From assembly GCA_964607865.1 (NCBI GenBank), contig CAZSLZ010000092.1:1-13826 (forward strand): DNA of 13,826 nucleotides, read 5' to 3'. Below are positions 7,820-13,826 of the stretch, in pieces (position 1 is the stretch's first letter; each line of letters begins with the position of its first letter). Below the pieces are notes generated by a model, which saw nothing but the letters and a program-made list of their open reading frames with translations, searched no databases and was not told the origin of the DNA. The position numbers were made by a program, and so were the translations under genes. Source of the DNA: CAZSLZ01 sp964607865. Lineage in GTDB: Bacteria > Vulcanimicrobiota > JAJTBE01 > CAZSLZ01.

Positions 7820-8371
7820 ATGTTGTCATGTTATGATTGGTTCAACATTCATGCGCAGATGGCTGCAAGGCGCGAAAGTTATTATAATAATATGGGAGTG
7901 CAGGCAAATCTGATAGATTACTCTCCAGAGGCAGTCAATGGATCGACAACATATACATGCGGCGGTGACAAAGGATTTTCCATGGGGACAGATACTGGGT
8001 TTAAATATAACATATCGCCCAGTGAAACCCGTGAAATAAAAGATTGGGCTATTTCTCCCAACTCCACGGGTCCATATAATATGGAGTGGTATTTCTACCA
8101 GACGAAAGACAAACTCGCCTGGGATAACACGCCTGAATTGACAAAAGGAATATTTAAATATAGTGTGATGTCGGATTGGGATATTCCTTATAGCCAGAGA
8201 TTTAATAATACTGATGTTAATGCAAGCTTCAAGGGTTTCTTTAAACGGGTATTTAACATGGCCAGGGACGTGGAAACAACACCCCGCTATACTGACTGTA
8301 AATGGGATACTTACATTATTCCGTCAATAAGACTTCCGAAAAAAAATAAGATAATAAATAAGATTCCCTGA
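7820..8371 (+). CDS. Orphan ORF, 183 aa, possible gene remnant
   Basis: I do not recognise this protein. It has no signal peptide, TM segment or known catalytic motif. It is rich in aromatics, Asn, Ser and Thr, like an extracytoplasmic beta-rich protein; a stretch such as AQMAARRESYYNNMGV loosely recalls pilin or TadE-like proteins after their TM helix, but this is only an impression. AAAGGA (7814-7819) abuts the first ATG with no spacer, which is not a working distance, and the next Met (7859) has no ribosome site. The last codons (about 8356-8371) lie in the first arm of a terminator hairpin and the stop TGA is in its loop. Together these suggest a fragment that lost its N-terminus and native stop, or a fortuitous long ORF. 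The preceding 151 nt (7669-7819) show no clear gene. Confidence 0.45.
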   Translation: MLSCYDWFNIHAQMAARRESYYNNMGVQANLIDYSPEAVNGSTTYTCGGDKGFSMGTDTGFKYNISPSETREIKDWAISPNSTGPYNMEWYFYQTKDKLAWDNTPELTKGIFKYSVMSDWDIPYSQRFNNTDVNASFKGFFKRVFNMARDVETTPRYTDCKWDTYIIPSIRLPKKNKIINKIP

Positions 8372-8389
8372 GCAGGGAATCTTATTTTT
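8356..8389. terminator. Strong bidirectional intrinsic terminator
   Basis: A 15-bp perfect inverted repeat has arms at 8356-8370 and 8373-8387 (core GATTCCCTG/CAGGGAATC) with only AG between, so the real loop will open a few pairs. On the + strand a T-rich run follows. On the - strand the complement of AAAAAATAAGATAATA gives a broken T-run. It sits between the convergent + strand ORF and rnfB, whose stop is at 8403-8405, and fits termination of both transcription units. Confidence 0.85.
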
Positions 8390-8402
8390 ATAAAAATTAT
8401 GT

Positions 8403-9284
8403 TTATTGTTCCAGGTAACTTTCTATTTTTTTCAGGTGCTTTTCAAGCAGGGGCTTGTTTGCTTCCCTTGCGCCTATACCCCGGGCAAGTATTGCCGCGG
8501 TGGGGCATTTATCGATGCAGGGGCGTGGGCAGTCTTCGGGACACTTATTATGGTCAATTACGGGCAGGAAATTTTCCATCTTTATAGCTTCATAGGGGCA
8601 ATTTCTCATACACAGGCTGCAACCTATACAGGCTGAGGGGCAAATTTTGCGTTTTTCCCTGGGGGAGCGGGTATTTCTGCAATGAACCACCACTCTGCCG
8701 GGGTGAACCGCCAGTGATAGTACATCCCTGGGGCAAATTTTTACGCAAACACCGCATCCGGTGCATTTTTCCGCATCAATATGAGGCCTTCCGTCAATCA
8801 TTGTTATGGCGTCCACGGGACATGCCCTGGCGCAGTTGCCCAGGCCGGCGCAGGCGAATGGGCAGGTATACTCCCCTTTATGAAGCATTTCCACGGCTGC
8901 GCAGTCTTCTACGCCGTGGTAACTGTATTTATTTGGCGCCCCGGTTTTTTCATCCAGGGTGCATCTCAGTATGGAAACTTTTTTCTGTGCCGGTACTGCA
9001 GATTTTCCGGTAATATCCGCTATTTTTTTTGCGGTTTTGTCACCTCCGGGAATACAAAGGTTGGCAGGAACCTGGGAATCCTCTACAACTTTCTCTGCAT
9101 ACTGGCCACATCCGGCATAACCGCAGGCTCCGCAGTTAATTCCCGGCAAAGCTTCGTTTACTTCTGATATTTTCGGATCCACTTCAACATGAAATATCTG
9201 GGCTGCTGCAGCCAGGCCGGCGCCCAGAACAGCGCCTACACCAACTACGGTTGCTACAACATTTACAATCGGTGATATATCCAT
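8403..9284 (-). CDS. rnfB: Rnf complex ferredoxin-type iron-sulfur subunit RnfB
   Basis: RnfB takes electrons from reduced ferredoxin and passes them into the membrane Rnf complex. The 293 residues begin with a TM helix (about 6-30), then the Fe-S domain with C51-x2-C54-x4-C59-x17-C77. Multiple ferredoxin clusters follow: C141-x3-C145-x5-C151-x3-C155 (typical RnfB spacing), C174-x2-C177-x2-C180-x3-C184, and C215-x3-C219-x2-C222-x2-C225-x3-C229. A final group, C248-x3-C252-x3-C256-x3-C260, departs from the usual CxxCxxCxxxC. There are 24 cysteines in total. A GAGG-containing ribosome site (GGAAGAGG) precedes the ATG at 9284. It is last in the rnfD-G-E-A-B operon, 30 nt after rnfA, and ends just before the shared terminator. 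Confidence 0.96.
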   Translation of the reverse strand: MDISPIVNVVATVVGVGAVLGAGLAAAAQIFHVEVDPKISEVNEALPGINCGACGYAGCGQYAEKVVEDSQVPANLCIPGGDKTAKKIADITGKSAVPAQKKVSILRCTLDEKTGAPNKYSYHGVEDCAAVEMLHKGEYTCPFACAGLGNCARACPVDAITMIDGRPHIDAEKCTGCGVCVKICPRDVLSLAVHPGRVVVHCRNTRSPREKRKICPSACIGCSLCMRNCPYEAIKMENFLPVIDHNKCPEDCPRPCIDKCPTAAILARGIGAREANKPLLEKHLKKIESYLEQ

Positions 9285-9314
9285 AAATTTTACCTCTTCC
9301 TAAATCTGTGAAAT

Positions 9315-9926
9315 CTAGACTTTTATGAGTCCGGTGAAACCCATGAAAGCTATAGCCATTAACCCTGTAGTAATAAATGTAATTGGTAATCCCTGAAGGG
9401 CTTCAGGGACATCTGCCAATTCCAACCGCTCTCTTATATAGGAAAGCAGAACGATTGCCAGGGCAAAACCGGCGCCGGCAGCTATGCCATGAACCGTGGA
9501 AAAAGCTATGTCGGCGAAATTTTTGCCGGTGTATCTTTCAGAGTTGAGCAGGGGGGCAGCCAGAACCGCGCAATTGGTGGCTGTAATTACCAGATATACT
9601 CCAAGGGATTTAAATAAATCCGGCAGCATCTTCCGGGTGTAAATCTCCACCAGCTGAACCAGGGAAGCTATGACAATAATGAAGACCACAATTTTCATAT
9701 ATTCGATATTCAGAGGCTTCAGAATAAAATTGTATAAGACGGCTGTTATCAGGGATGAGCCTCCCATGACGAAAATAACAGCTATACCAAGCCCCACCGA
9801 GGGTTCCACTTTCTTGGAAACTCCCACGAAGGTGCAGAGTCCCAGAAACTTGGTCAACACAAAGTTATTAATTAAGATTGCGCTGATTAATATAGTAAAA
9901 AGCTCGCCAAAAAAATTGTTTTCCAT
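9315..9926 (-). CDS. rnfA: Rnf complex membrane subunit RnfA
   Basis: A 203-aa integral membrane protein with six predicted helices, paired with RnfE in the Rnf core. Conserved half-membrane cysteines are C31 in LTKFLGLCTFVGVS and C119 in ITATNCAVLAAPLL; in known Rnf/Nqr structures these and the matching RnfE cysteines hold an intramembrane iron-sulfur cluster. The acidic ETYTRK-like region after helix 3 (VEIYTRKMLPD) and IRERLELADVPEALQGLP near the end are typical of RnfA. AAAGGAG sits 5 nt upstream of the ATG at 9926. It starts 14 nt after the rnfE stop and is followed by rnfB. Its length is normal for the family. Confidence 0.97.
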   Translation of the reverse strand: MENNFFGELFTILISAILINNFVLTKFLGLCTFVGVSKKVEPSVGLGIAVIFVMGGSSLITAVLYNFILKPLNIEYMKIVVFIIVIASLVQLVEIYTRKMLPDLFKSLGVYLVITATNCAVLAAPLLNSERYTGKNFADIAFSTVHGIAAGAGFALAIVLLSYIRERLELADVPEALQGLPITFITTGLMAIAFMGFTGLIKV

Positions 9927-9940
9927 AACTGCTCCTTTAA

Positions 9941-10639
9941 TTACTCAGGTTTTTCTTTTTTATCGTAATGTTTGATTTCATCGGGGGCTTCTTCGGGAAC
10001 CATTTTCTCCTGGCTTACTCCCTTAGCCTGGGCAATGCCGCTCAGTGATGTCCGGTTTTTGTACCAGGCTATAATTCCCATTAAAATTCCAATGGTGATA
10101 AACCCCCCCGGTGATAAAATCATAATGCTGACGGGTTTGAAAGAGGCGGGAAGAATGGCGTGGCCAAACAACTTGCCTGCTCCCAGAATTTCTCTTATTC
10201 CGCCAATAATAACCAGGGCAATGGTAAAGCCGATGCCCATTCCGATACCATCGGCAAAGGCTTTATGAGGTGGGTTTTTCGAGGCGAAAACTTCCACCCG
10301 GCCTAGAACCAGGCAGTTTACCACAATAAGAGCTACAAAAATTCCCAGGGCCTTGGAAAGGTCGGGGAAGTATGCCTGCAGGATGAGATCGGTAATAGTT
10401 ACAAAACCGGAGATAATTGCCAGAAATACAGGGATTCTTACCCTCGGGGATATGAAGTTTCGAACTATTGATGCAATGGTAACTGACATGGTAAGCACGA
10501 AAATCAGGGCCAGCCCCATTCCCAATCCATTATTGGCATCGGTGGTTACTGCCAGGGCAGGACAGAGGCCCAGGGCAAGGGTAAAGACTCCATTCTCTTC
10601 CCATAATCCGTTTTTTATAATATTAATAAATTCTTTCAT
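9941..10639 (-). CDS. rnfE: Rnf complex membrane subunit RnfE
   Basis: 232 aa, homologous to RnfA with inverted topology in the same complex. Key residues are C26 in LALGLCPALAVTT and C109 in IVVNCLVLGRVEVFA, the expected partners of RnfA C31 and C119 around the shared intramembrane cluster. FADGIGMGIGFTIALV and GGIREILGAG are family signatures. The C-terminus has a charged cytoplasmic tail of about 30 residues ending KKEKPE, slightly longer than minimal homologs. An AGGA element lies just before the ATG at 10639, 22 nt after the rnfG stop. It is co-directional with the other rnf genes and surely part of the same operon. Confidence 0.97.
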   Translation of the reverse strand: MKEFINIIKNGLWEENGVFTLALGLCPALAVTTDANNGLGMGLALIFVLTMSVTIASIVRNFISPRVRIPVFLAIISGFVTITDLILQAYFPDLSKALGIFVALIVVNCLVLGRVEVFASKNPPHKAFADGIGMGIGFTIALVIIGGIREILGAGKLFGHAILPASFKPVSIMILSPGGFITIGILMGIIAWYKNRTSLSGIAQAKGVSQEKMVPEEAPDEIKHYDKKEKPE

Positions 10640-10661
10640 AAATCCTGATACCGTCCTGTTC

Positions 10662-11726
10662 TTATTGGTTTAATGTGCCTTCTGCTTTTTTCAAAGCATC
10701 CTTGACCGCTTCTATAAAACCTTTCGATGAATAGGTTGCGCCGGTTATGGTGTCTACATTCAAATTGCCTTTATTTTTTCCCCTGAACTTATTCAGAAAT
10801 GAACTCTGCTTTAACTTGTTTATATATTCTGCATCATCGGTGGTTTTGTATAACATAACATTCTTGATATTTTCATCGGGAGTGAGGGCAACAGCAACAG
10901 AAATATTGCCGTTATAACCTTTTGCCTCTCCCACAGAAAGAATTCCTACCGGTGATTTTTCCTTTGTTACCACCCATAAACCGCCGTTCATTAAGACATA
11001 ATCGTCACCGGGGAAAAATTCACATAACTCACCGGCAGACATGGAGTTATCTTCCTGGGCATAAACAGGAGAAACCTTTAAAACCCGGTCAAGCCAACCC
11101 GTTTTATCAGGCTTTTTTTCAACAGCATCAGGCCTGGGTTTTGCCTTGCCGCTCTTCAACACATCAATTACATCCTCCAGGCTGTCGTGAATTCCCTTGG
11201 TCACAGCTTCCGAAGAAATGGTTGTACCGGTAATGGCAGCTATATTCTTGTCGTTAAAATCCTTGGCATTGCCAATGTAAAGCTGATCTACGCCCTTATC
11301 GTTGAATTGAGCCACAAAGGGACGGTCATCAAACTGTTTCAGGTTCACATCTTCTTCAATACGGGTGCCCAGGCCGGGAGTTTCCTGCTGAGATACGATA
11401 TTTACACCCTCCACCTTGTAATCGGGGGATATACTATACATTATAACTATTCTGCTGGAATATCCCACTGATGAGGTGGAAACGATATAACCTGTGAATT
11501 TCTCATCTTTCATAGCTTTATAAACTGTAACATTTTCACCGAAACCATCCAGCTCCACATATTTGTCTGCGGGAAGCAACTGCTTTTGAACTTCTTCCAT
11601 GGCTTTTCTGGCATTTGCCTGAATTTTGGGTTCGGTTACATTGTTTACCATAGCCAGGGTGAGGCCCACCACAAAGCAGAATATCACCAGATTTCCGGCT
11701 GTCAGTAAAATCTTTTTTATATTCAT
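10662..11726 (-). CDS. rnfG: RnfG with two tandem FMN-binding domains
   Basis: RnfG normally carries a covalent FMN on a periplasmic domain and is about 180-210 aa. This one has 354 aa. A TM anchor (about 7-27) is followed by domain 1 (about 60-190), which keeps the family QQETPGLGTRI block (113-123), while its flavinylation site reads AAITGTTISS (163-172) instead of D-x-x-T-G-A-T. A Lys/Pro-rich linker (about 190-226) leads to domain 2 (about 230-350), with GYNGNISVAVAL (270-281) and a perfect site DTITGATYSS (D325, T331) but no ETPGLG. Domain 2 therefore looks like the main covalent FMN site. The linker ends VSPVYAQED, reminiscent of a signal-peptidase site, which hints at fusion with a formerly secreted FMN-binding protein (speculative). 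Its ATG overlaps the rnfD stop (ATGA), with GGAG upstream inside rnfD. Confidence 0.94.
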   Translation of the reverse strand: MNIKKILLTAGNLVIFCFVVGLTLAMVNNVTEPKIQANARKAMEEVQKQLLPADKYVELDGFGENVTVYKAMKDEKFTGYIVSTSSVGYSSRIVIMYSISPDYKVEGVNIVSQQETPGLGTRIEEDVNLKQFDDRPFVAQFNDKGVDQLYIGNAKDFNDKNIAAITGTTISSEAVTKGIHDSLEDVIDVLKSGKAKPRPDAVEKKPDKTGWLDRVLKVSPVYAQEDNSMSAGELCEFFPGDDYVLMNGGLWVVTKEKSPVGILSVGEAKGYNGNISVAVALTPDENIKNVMLYKTTDDAEYINKLKQSSFLNKFRGKNKGNLNVDTITGATYSSKGFIEAVKDALKKAEGTLNQ

Positions 11727-12853
11727 GCAGTTTTAAGCTCCTTTTTTGGTTTTGCCCCATAAACCTCTGGTTTTACATAATCATCAATAAGGGGCACAAA
11801 AGCGTTCATAACCAGTATGGAATAGCAGACTCCTTCAGGGTATCCGCCCCACATTCTTATAACAAATGTTATAATTCCGCATCCGGCAGCGAAAATCATT
11901 CTTCCTTTCACCGTGGCCGGACATGTTACATAATCGGTGGCCATGTAGAAAGCCCCCAGAATAAGCCCGCCGGAAAAGGTGCTGAAGATAATGGTTTCCA
12001 GAACGTCGAGATAACCCCGGCCAAATTTAAAGACCAGAGATAAGACAATGACTGTGCCGATATAAACCGCAGGTATCTGCCAGTCAATATATTTCTTGGC
12101 TATCAGGTAGATAGCTCCAATCAACAGAAGCAGGGCGCAGGTTTCTCCCAGTGATCCGCCGTGAAAACCCAGCACTAATCTCTTAAGCATTGCCCCTGCA
12201 TTGGGCAGATTGTCGCGAAACTGTTCAATAAGGGCCTCGCTGTCCCTGCTCCGCTTTAACATGTCAAGAGGAGTGGCGGAGGTGGTAAGATCAATGGAAA
12301 AACCCATTATGGGTTTAGCCCAGGTGGTCATTTCCTGGGGCCAGGAAGCCAGCAGAAAGCCCCGGGCTGCCAGCGCCGGGTTGAAAATATTCATGCCCAG
12401 GCCGCCGAAAAACTGTTTTACAATTATTATGGCGAAAGCAGAGCCTAACAAGGGCAACCACCACGAAACTGTGGGAGGGAGATTGTATGCCAGCAGAAGC
12501 CCGGTAAGAAATGCCGAACCATCCTTTATGGTTATGGGCTTATGGGTGGCCCTCTGCCATAGATATTCGGCGCCTACCGCTCCCAGTATAGAAAGGAAAA
12601 TTATGAAAAAAGCTCTCATTCCGAATATATAAATGCTTGCCAAACCTGCCGGCGCCAGGCAGATATTGACGGTCCACATGATTTTGGAAACCGAATCCTT
12701 GCCAAAAATATGAGGTGAAGAAGAAACGTTATATTTTTCCGAAGGCATATCTATGGGGTTTTTCTTCTTGGGCTTTGGTTTTTCCGCCTTCTTTTCCGGT
12801 TTTGGTTCTTTGGCCGGAGTTTGTGGCGTGGTTTCTTGTTTGTCCTTATCCAT
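11723..12853 (-). CDS. rnfD: Rnf complex membrane subunit RnfD
   Basis: 376-aa multi-pass membrane protein of the NqrB/RnfD family, first gene of the operon. The covalent FMN attachment motif is intact: T-S-A-T-P-L at 191-196, with T194 as acceptor. Other signatures are HIFGKDSVSKIMW after the N-terminal tail, DGSAFLTGLLLAYNLPP, FGGLGMNIFNPALAARGFL and FYMATDYVTCPATVKGR. The first 35 or so residues are a Lys/Pro/Glu-rich, probably disordered cytoplasmic extension beyond the usual start. The ribosome site is poor (AGGA about 17 nt before the ATG). No rnfC precedes it: upstream is 372 nt of AT-rich intergenic DNA and a divergent gene. The stop overlaps the rnfG start by 4 nt. Confidence 0.96.
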   Translation of the reverse strand: MDKDKQETTPQTPAKEPKPEKKAEKPKPKKKNPIDMPSEKYNVSSSPHIFGKDSVSKIMWTVNICLAPAGLASIYIFGMRAFFIIFLSILGAVGAEYLWQRATHKPITIKDGSAFLTGLLLAYNLPPTVSWWLPLLGSAFAIIIVKQFFGGLGMNIFNPALAARGFLLASWPQEMTTWAKPIMGFSIDLTTSATPLDMLKRSRDSEALIEQFRDNLPNAGAMLKRLVLGFHGGSLGETCALLLLIGAIYLIAKKYIDWQIPAVYIGTVIVLSLVFKFGRGYLDVLETIIFSTFSGGLILGAFYMATDYVTCPATVKGRMIFAAGCGIITFVIRMWGGYPEGVCYSILVMNAFVPLIDDYVKPEVYGAKPKKELKTA

Positions 12854-12918
12854 AACTACTTTTTTACCGTCCTATATAATTTATTGTGTTGCAAAGTTAT
12901 TCTTTAAAAAACAAGGAC

Positions 12919-12936
12919 TTGTGAGAAAAAACACAA
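12919..12936 (-). promoter_or_regulatory. Candidate Rex redox-repressor operator upstream of rnfD
   Basis: The 18-mer TTGTGAGAAAAAACACAA has perfect TTGTG and CACAA half-sites 8 nt apart, exactly the spacing of the Rex consensus TTGTGAANNNNTTCACAA. Only the inner flanks differ (G and AA in place of A and TT). It lies 66-83 nt upstream of the rnfD ATG, a position suited to promoter repression. Rex senses NADH/NAD+, which fits control of an Rnf complex. A second TTGTGAA half-site at 12942-12948 has no partner. Confidence 0.55.
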
Positions 12937-13100
12937 ATCCGTTGTGAAGCAATTTTAACTTACTGCTTGAGTTTGAATTTTCCTGCCTGTAACTATTCAT
13001 TAATTTACAAAAAAAATAATCTTTCATGTAGATATAAGAATCATACTGTTTATAAGTTGGAATAATCAAATTATTACAGAATAACTTCTTTAATTTAATC

Positions 13101-13114
13101 AAAAACCGGTTTTT
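13101..13114. repeat. 14-bp perfect palindrome
   Basis: AAAAACCGGTTTTT is a perfect palindrome at 13101-13114, extended by a C and G outside with one extra T. It could be an operator or a small hairpin. It lies 47 nt upstream of the predicted -10 of paralog 3. No factor is assigned. Confidence 0.35.
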
Positions 13115-13123
13115 TGTTGAATT

Positions 13124-13162
13124 TTAACATTTTGTTAATAGTTTTTTTTAACATTTATGTTA
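13124..13162 (+). promoter_or_regulatory. Two inverted repeats of a TTAACA-TGTTAA type, candidate operator pair
   Basis: IR1 at 13124-13138 is TTAACA-TTT-TGTTAA. IR2 at 13149-13162 is TAACAT-TT-ATGTTA. Both share TAACATTT and their centres are about 25 nt apart. IR2 overlaps the predicted -10, so a protein bound there would block the promoter. The spacing differs from a Rex site. The region is AT-rich, so chance is possible. Confidence 0.4.
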
Positions 13163-13166
13163 TGAT
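13158..13166 (+). promoter_or_regulatory. Extended -10 promoter for nucleotidase paralog 3
   Basis: TGT-TATGAT forms an extended -10 (TGn followed by a 5 of 6 match to TATAAT at 13161-13166). No good -35 is present, as is common for extended -10 promoters; T-rich DNA lies upstream. The predicted leader is about 50 nt up to the TTG start. Confidence 0.42.
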
Positions 13167-13225
13167 CGTAGGTGTTGGTTCTGAACAGTAGTTATCAATT
13201 CAATTTATATTCAGGGAGGAATTTT

Positions 13226-13826
13226 TTGAATAACATATCAAGACTTAATACCGAAGCAACTCACACATCAAAAGCCACCCCGAAACAAACTGTTAATCAG
13301 CAGGAAGCAGCTTCCCCGGCGAGGGAAATTGAAAATGTTAAAGACAGTTTTTCTCCTTCAACACCTTCAAAAGATATAAAAGATGCCAGAACAGCCTGCC
13401 ATGATGAAAATCATCATAAACCGGGCAAAAAATTTGACCCCGACGATCACATTTCCGATTTTGTTAAAAACACTGAAGAACCTGTATCTGAAGATTTTTA
13501 CAAAACCACTTCCAACCCCAAAACCATAAAAACAATTACCATCTTTCACACCAACGATATGCATGGCAACCTGGATCCCAACCGGGGTAAAGGCGGAATG
13601 GCATATGTCGCAGGCAAAATCAACGAATTGAAAAAAAATACTCAGGACTACATCCTGGTGGATTCCGGTGATATCTCTTACTGTCCTCCCTATTCCGACC
13701 GGAACCGTTTCAACCCCATGCCGGAAATCATGAATAAAATGGGTTATACTGTGGGGGTGACCGGGAATCATGAATTTCAATGGGAAGCCCACAAATATGG
13801 GGGGCCCACCGGTAACCCCAACCCTG
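13226..13826 (+). CDS. UshA/5'-nucleotidase-family metallophosphoesterase, paralog 3 (3' truncated, TTG start)
   Basis: Open to the right edge: 200 codons from a TTG at 13226. AGGGAGGA (13213-13220) lies 5 nt before it, and no other start codon precedes the catalytic domain in frame. Metal-site motifs are HTNDMHG (D111, H113), VDSGD (D149) and GNHE (N181, H182). Ahead of the domain is a disordered tail of about 100 residues, with no signal peptide, rich in Ser, Thr, Lys and Asp; it includes NVKDSFSPS (38-46), echoing the KDSVSIS of paralog 2. The catalytic part is more divergent from paralogs 1 and 2 than they are from each other (for example SGDISYCPPYSDRNRF instead of AGDISSGTVVSDYYK). After GNHEFQW the last 14 or so residues do not match family expectation, so a sequence error near the edge is possible. 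Confidence 0.87.
   Translation, partial: MNNISRLNTEATHTSKATPKQTVNQQEAASPAREIENVKDSFSPSTPSKDIKDARTACHDENHHKPGKKFDPDDHISDFVKNTEEPVSEDFYKTTSNPKTIKTITIFHTNDMHGNLDPNRGKGGMAYVAGKINELKKNTQDYILVDSGDISYCPPYSDRNRFNPMPEIMNKMGYTVGVTGNHEFQWEAHKYGGPTGNPNP

Larger units (their letters stand above)
12854..13225. other. AT-rich divergent regulatory region between rnfD and nucleotidase paralog 3
   Basis: These 372 nt hold no ORF with coding character; the small minus-strand frame 12881-13102 looks like chance. On the rnf side there is a Rex-type operator (12919-12936) among further TTGTG/CACAA half-sites (12884-12888, 12942-12946). On the nucleotidase side there are two inverted repeats and an extended -10. 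The middle (about 12950-13100) is plain AT-rich sequence in which I see nothing more. A clear -35/-10 pair for rnfD could not be assigned. Confidence 0.6.

Noticed and set aside
8781..9167. 128-aa + strand frame inside rnfB
   Set aside because: Antisense to the cysteine-rich rnfB; the composition reflects the complement of Cys and Gly codons.
12201..12632. 143-aa + strand frame inside rnfD
   Set aside because: Antisense to the intact, motif-bearing rnfD.
12881..13102. 73-aa - strand frame in the rnfD-nucleotidase gap
   Set aside because: AT-rich low-complexity frame overlapping regulatory sequence, with no ribosome site or homology that I recognise.
13132..13154. TTGTTAA...TTAACAT as a second Rex site (clostridial consensus TTGTTAANNNNTTAACAA)
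   Set aside because: The half-sites are 9 nt apart instead of 4, so spacing does not fit Rex.
13367..13792. 141-aa - strand frame at the right edge
   Set aside because: It is opposite the conserved HTNDMHG, SGD and GNHE motifs of nucleotidase paralog 3, which is the real gene.

Overview
The window is bacterial chromosome from an organism with Gram-negative-type or otherwise anaerobic energy metabolism that I cannot place in a named phylum. Clues are an Rnf complex with the clostridial-type gene order (D-G-E-A-B, C missing), a putative Rex redox operator in front of it, a class II (archaeal/eukaryotic-like) CPD photolyase, and several divergent UshA-type nucleotidase paralogs that lack Sec signal peptides. 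The gene mix suggests an uncultured anaerobic or fermentative lineage, but that is inference. I see no tRNA, rRNA, CRISPR array or insertion sequence.

Layout. Positions 1-3163 (+) hold two UshA/5'-nucleotidase-family paralogs, the first cut by the left edge. A class II photolyase (3160-4536, -) converges on the second and overlaps its stop codon by 4 nt. Divergent from the photolyase is a + strand operon: a duplicated four-TM protein with PH-like domains of unknown role (4618-5889), nucleoside diphosphate kinase ndk (5914-6363), and a lipoprotein solute-binding protein (6367-7668). An orphan ORF of uncertain status follows (7820-8371). It ends inside a strong bidirectional terminator (8356-8389) that also serves the convergent rnf operon. 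The rnf operon is on the - strand (12853 down to 8403) in the order rnfD-rnfG-rnfE-rnfA-rnfB. A 372-nt AT-rich intergenic region (12854-13225) carries the regulatory sites for rnf and for a third UshA-type paralog (13226 to the right edge, TTG start).

How it fits together. RnfB/A/E/G/D would couple ferredoxin oxidation to ion transport across the membrane. RnfC, the NADH-binding subunit, is not in the cluster. The nucleotidases and NDK share a nucleotide theme, but functional linkage is not shown. The strongest observations are: (i) RnfG has two tandem FMN-binding domains with complementary loss of motifs; (ii) the nucleotidase paralogs carry disordered FlgM-like N-terminal tails with a shared KDS-[VF]-S-x-S motif instead of signal peptides; (iii) paralog 1 keeps its visible metal ligands but has lost the nucleotide-binding residues; (iv) an 18-nt TTGTG-N8-CACAA Rex-type site lies upstream of rnfD.
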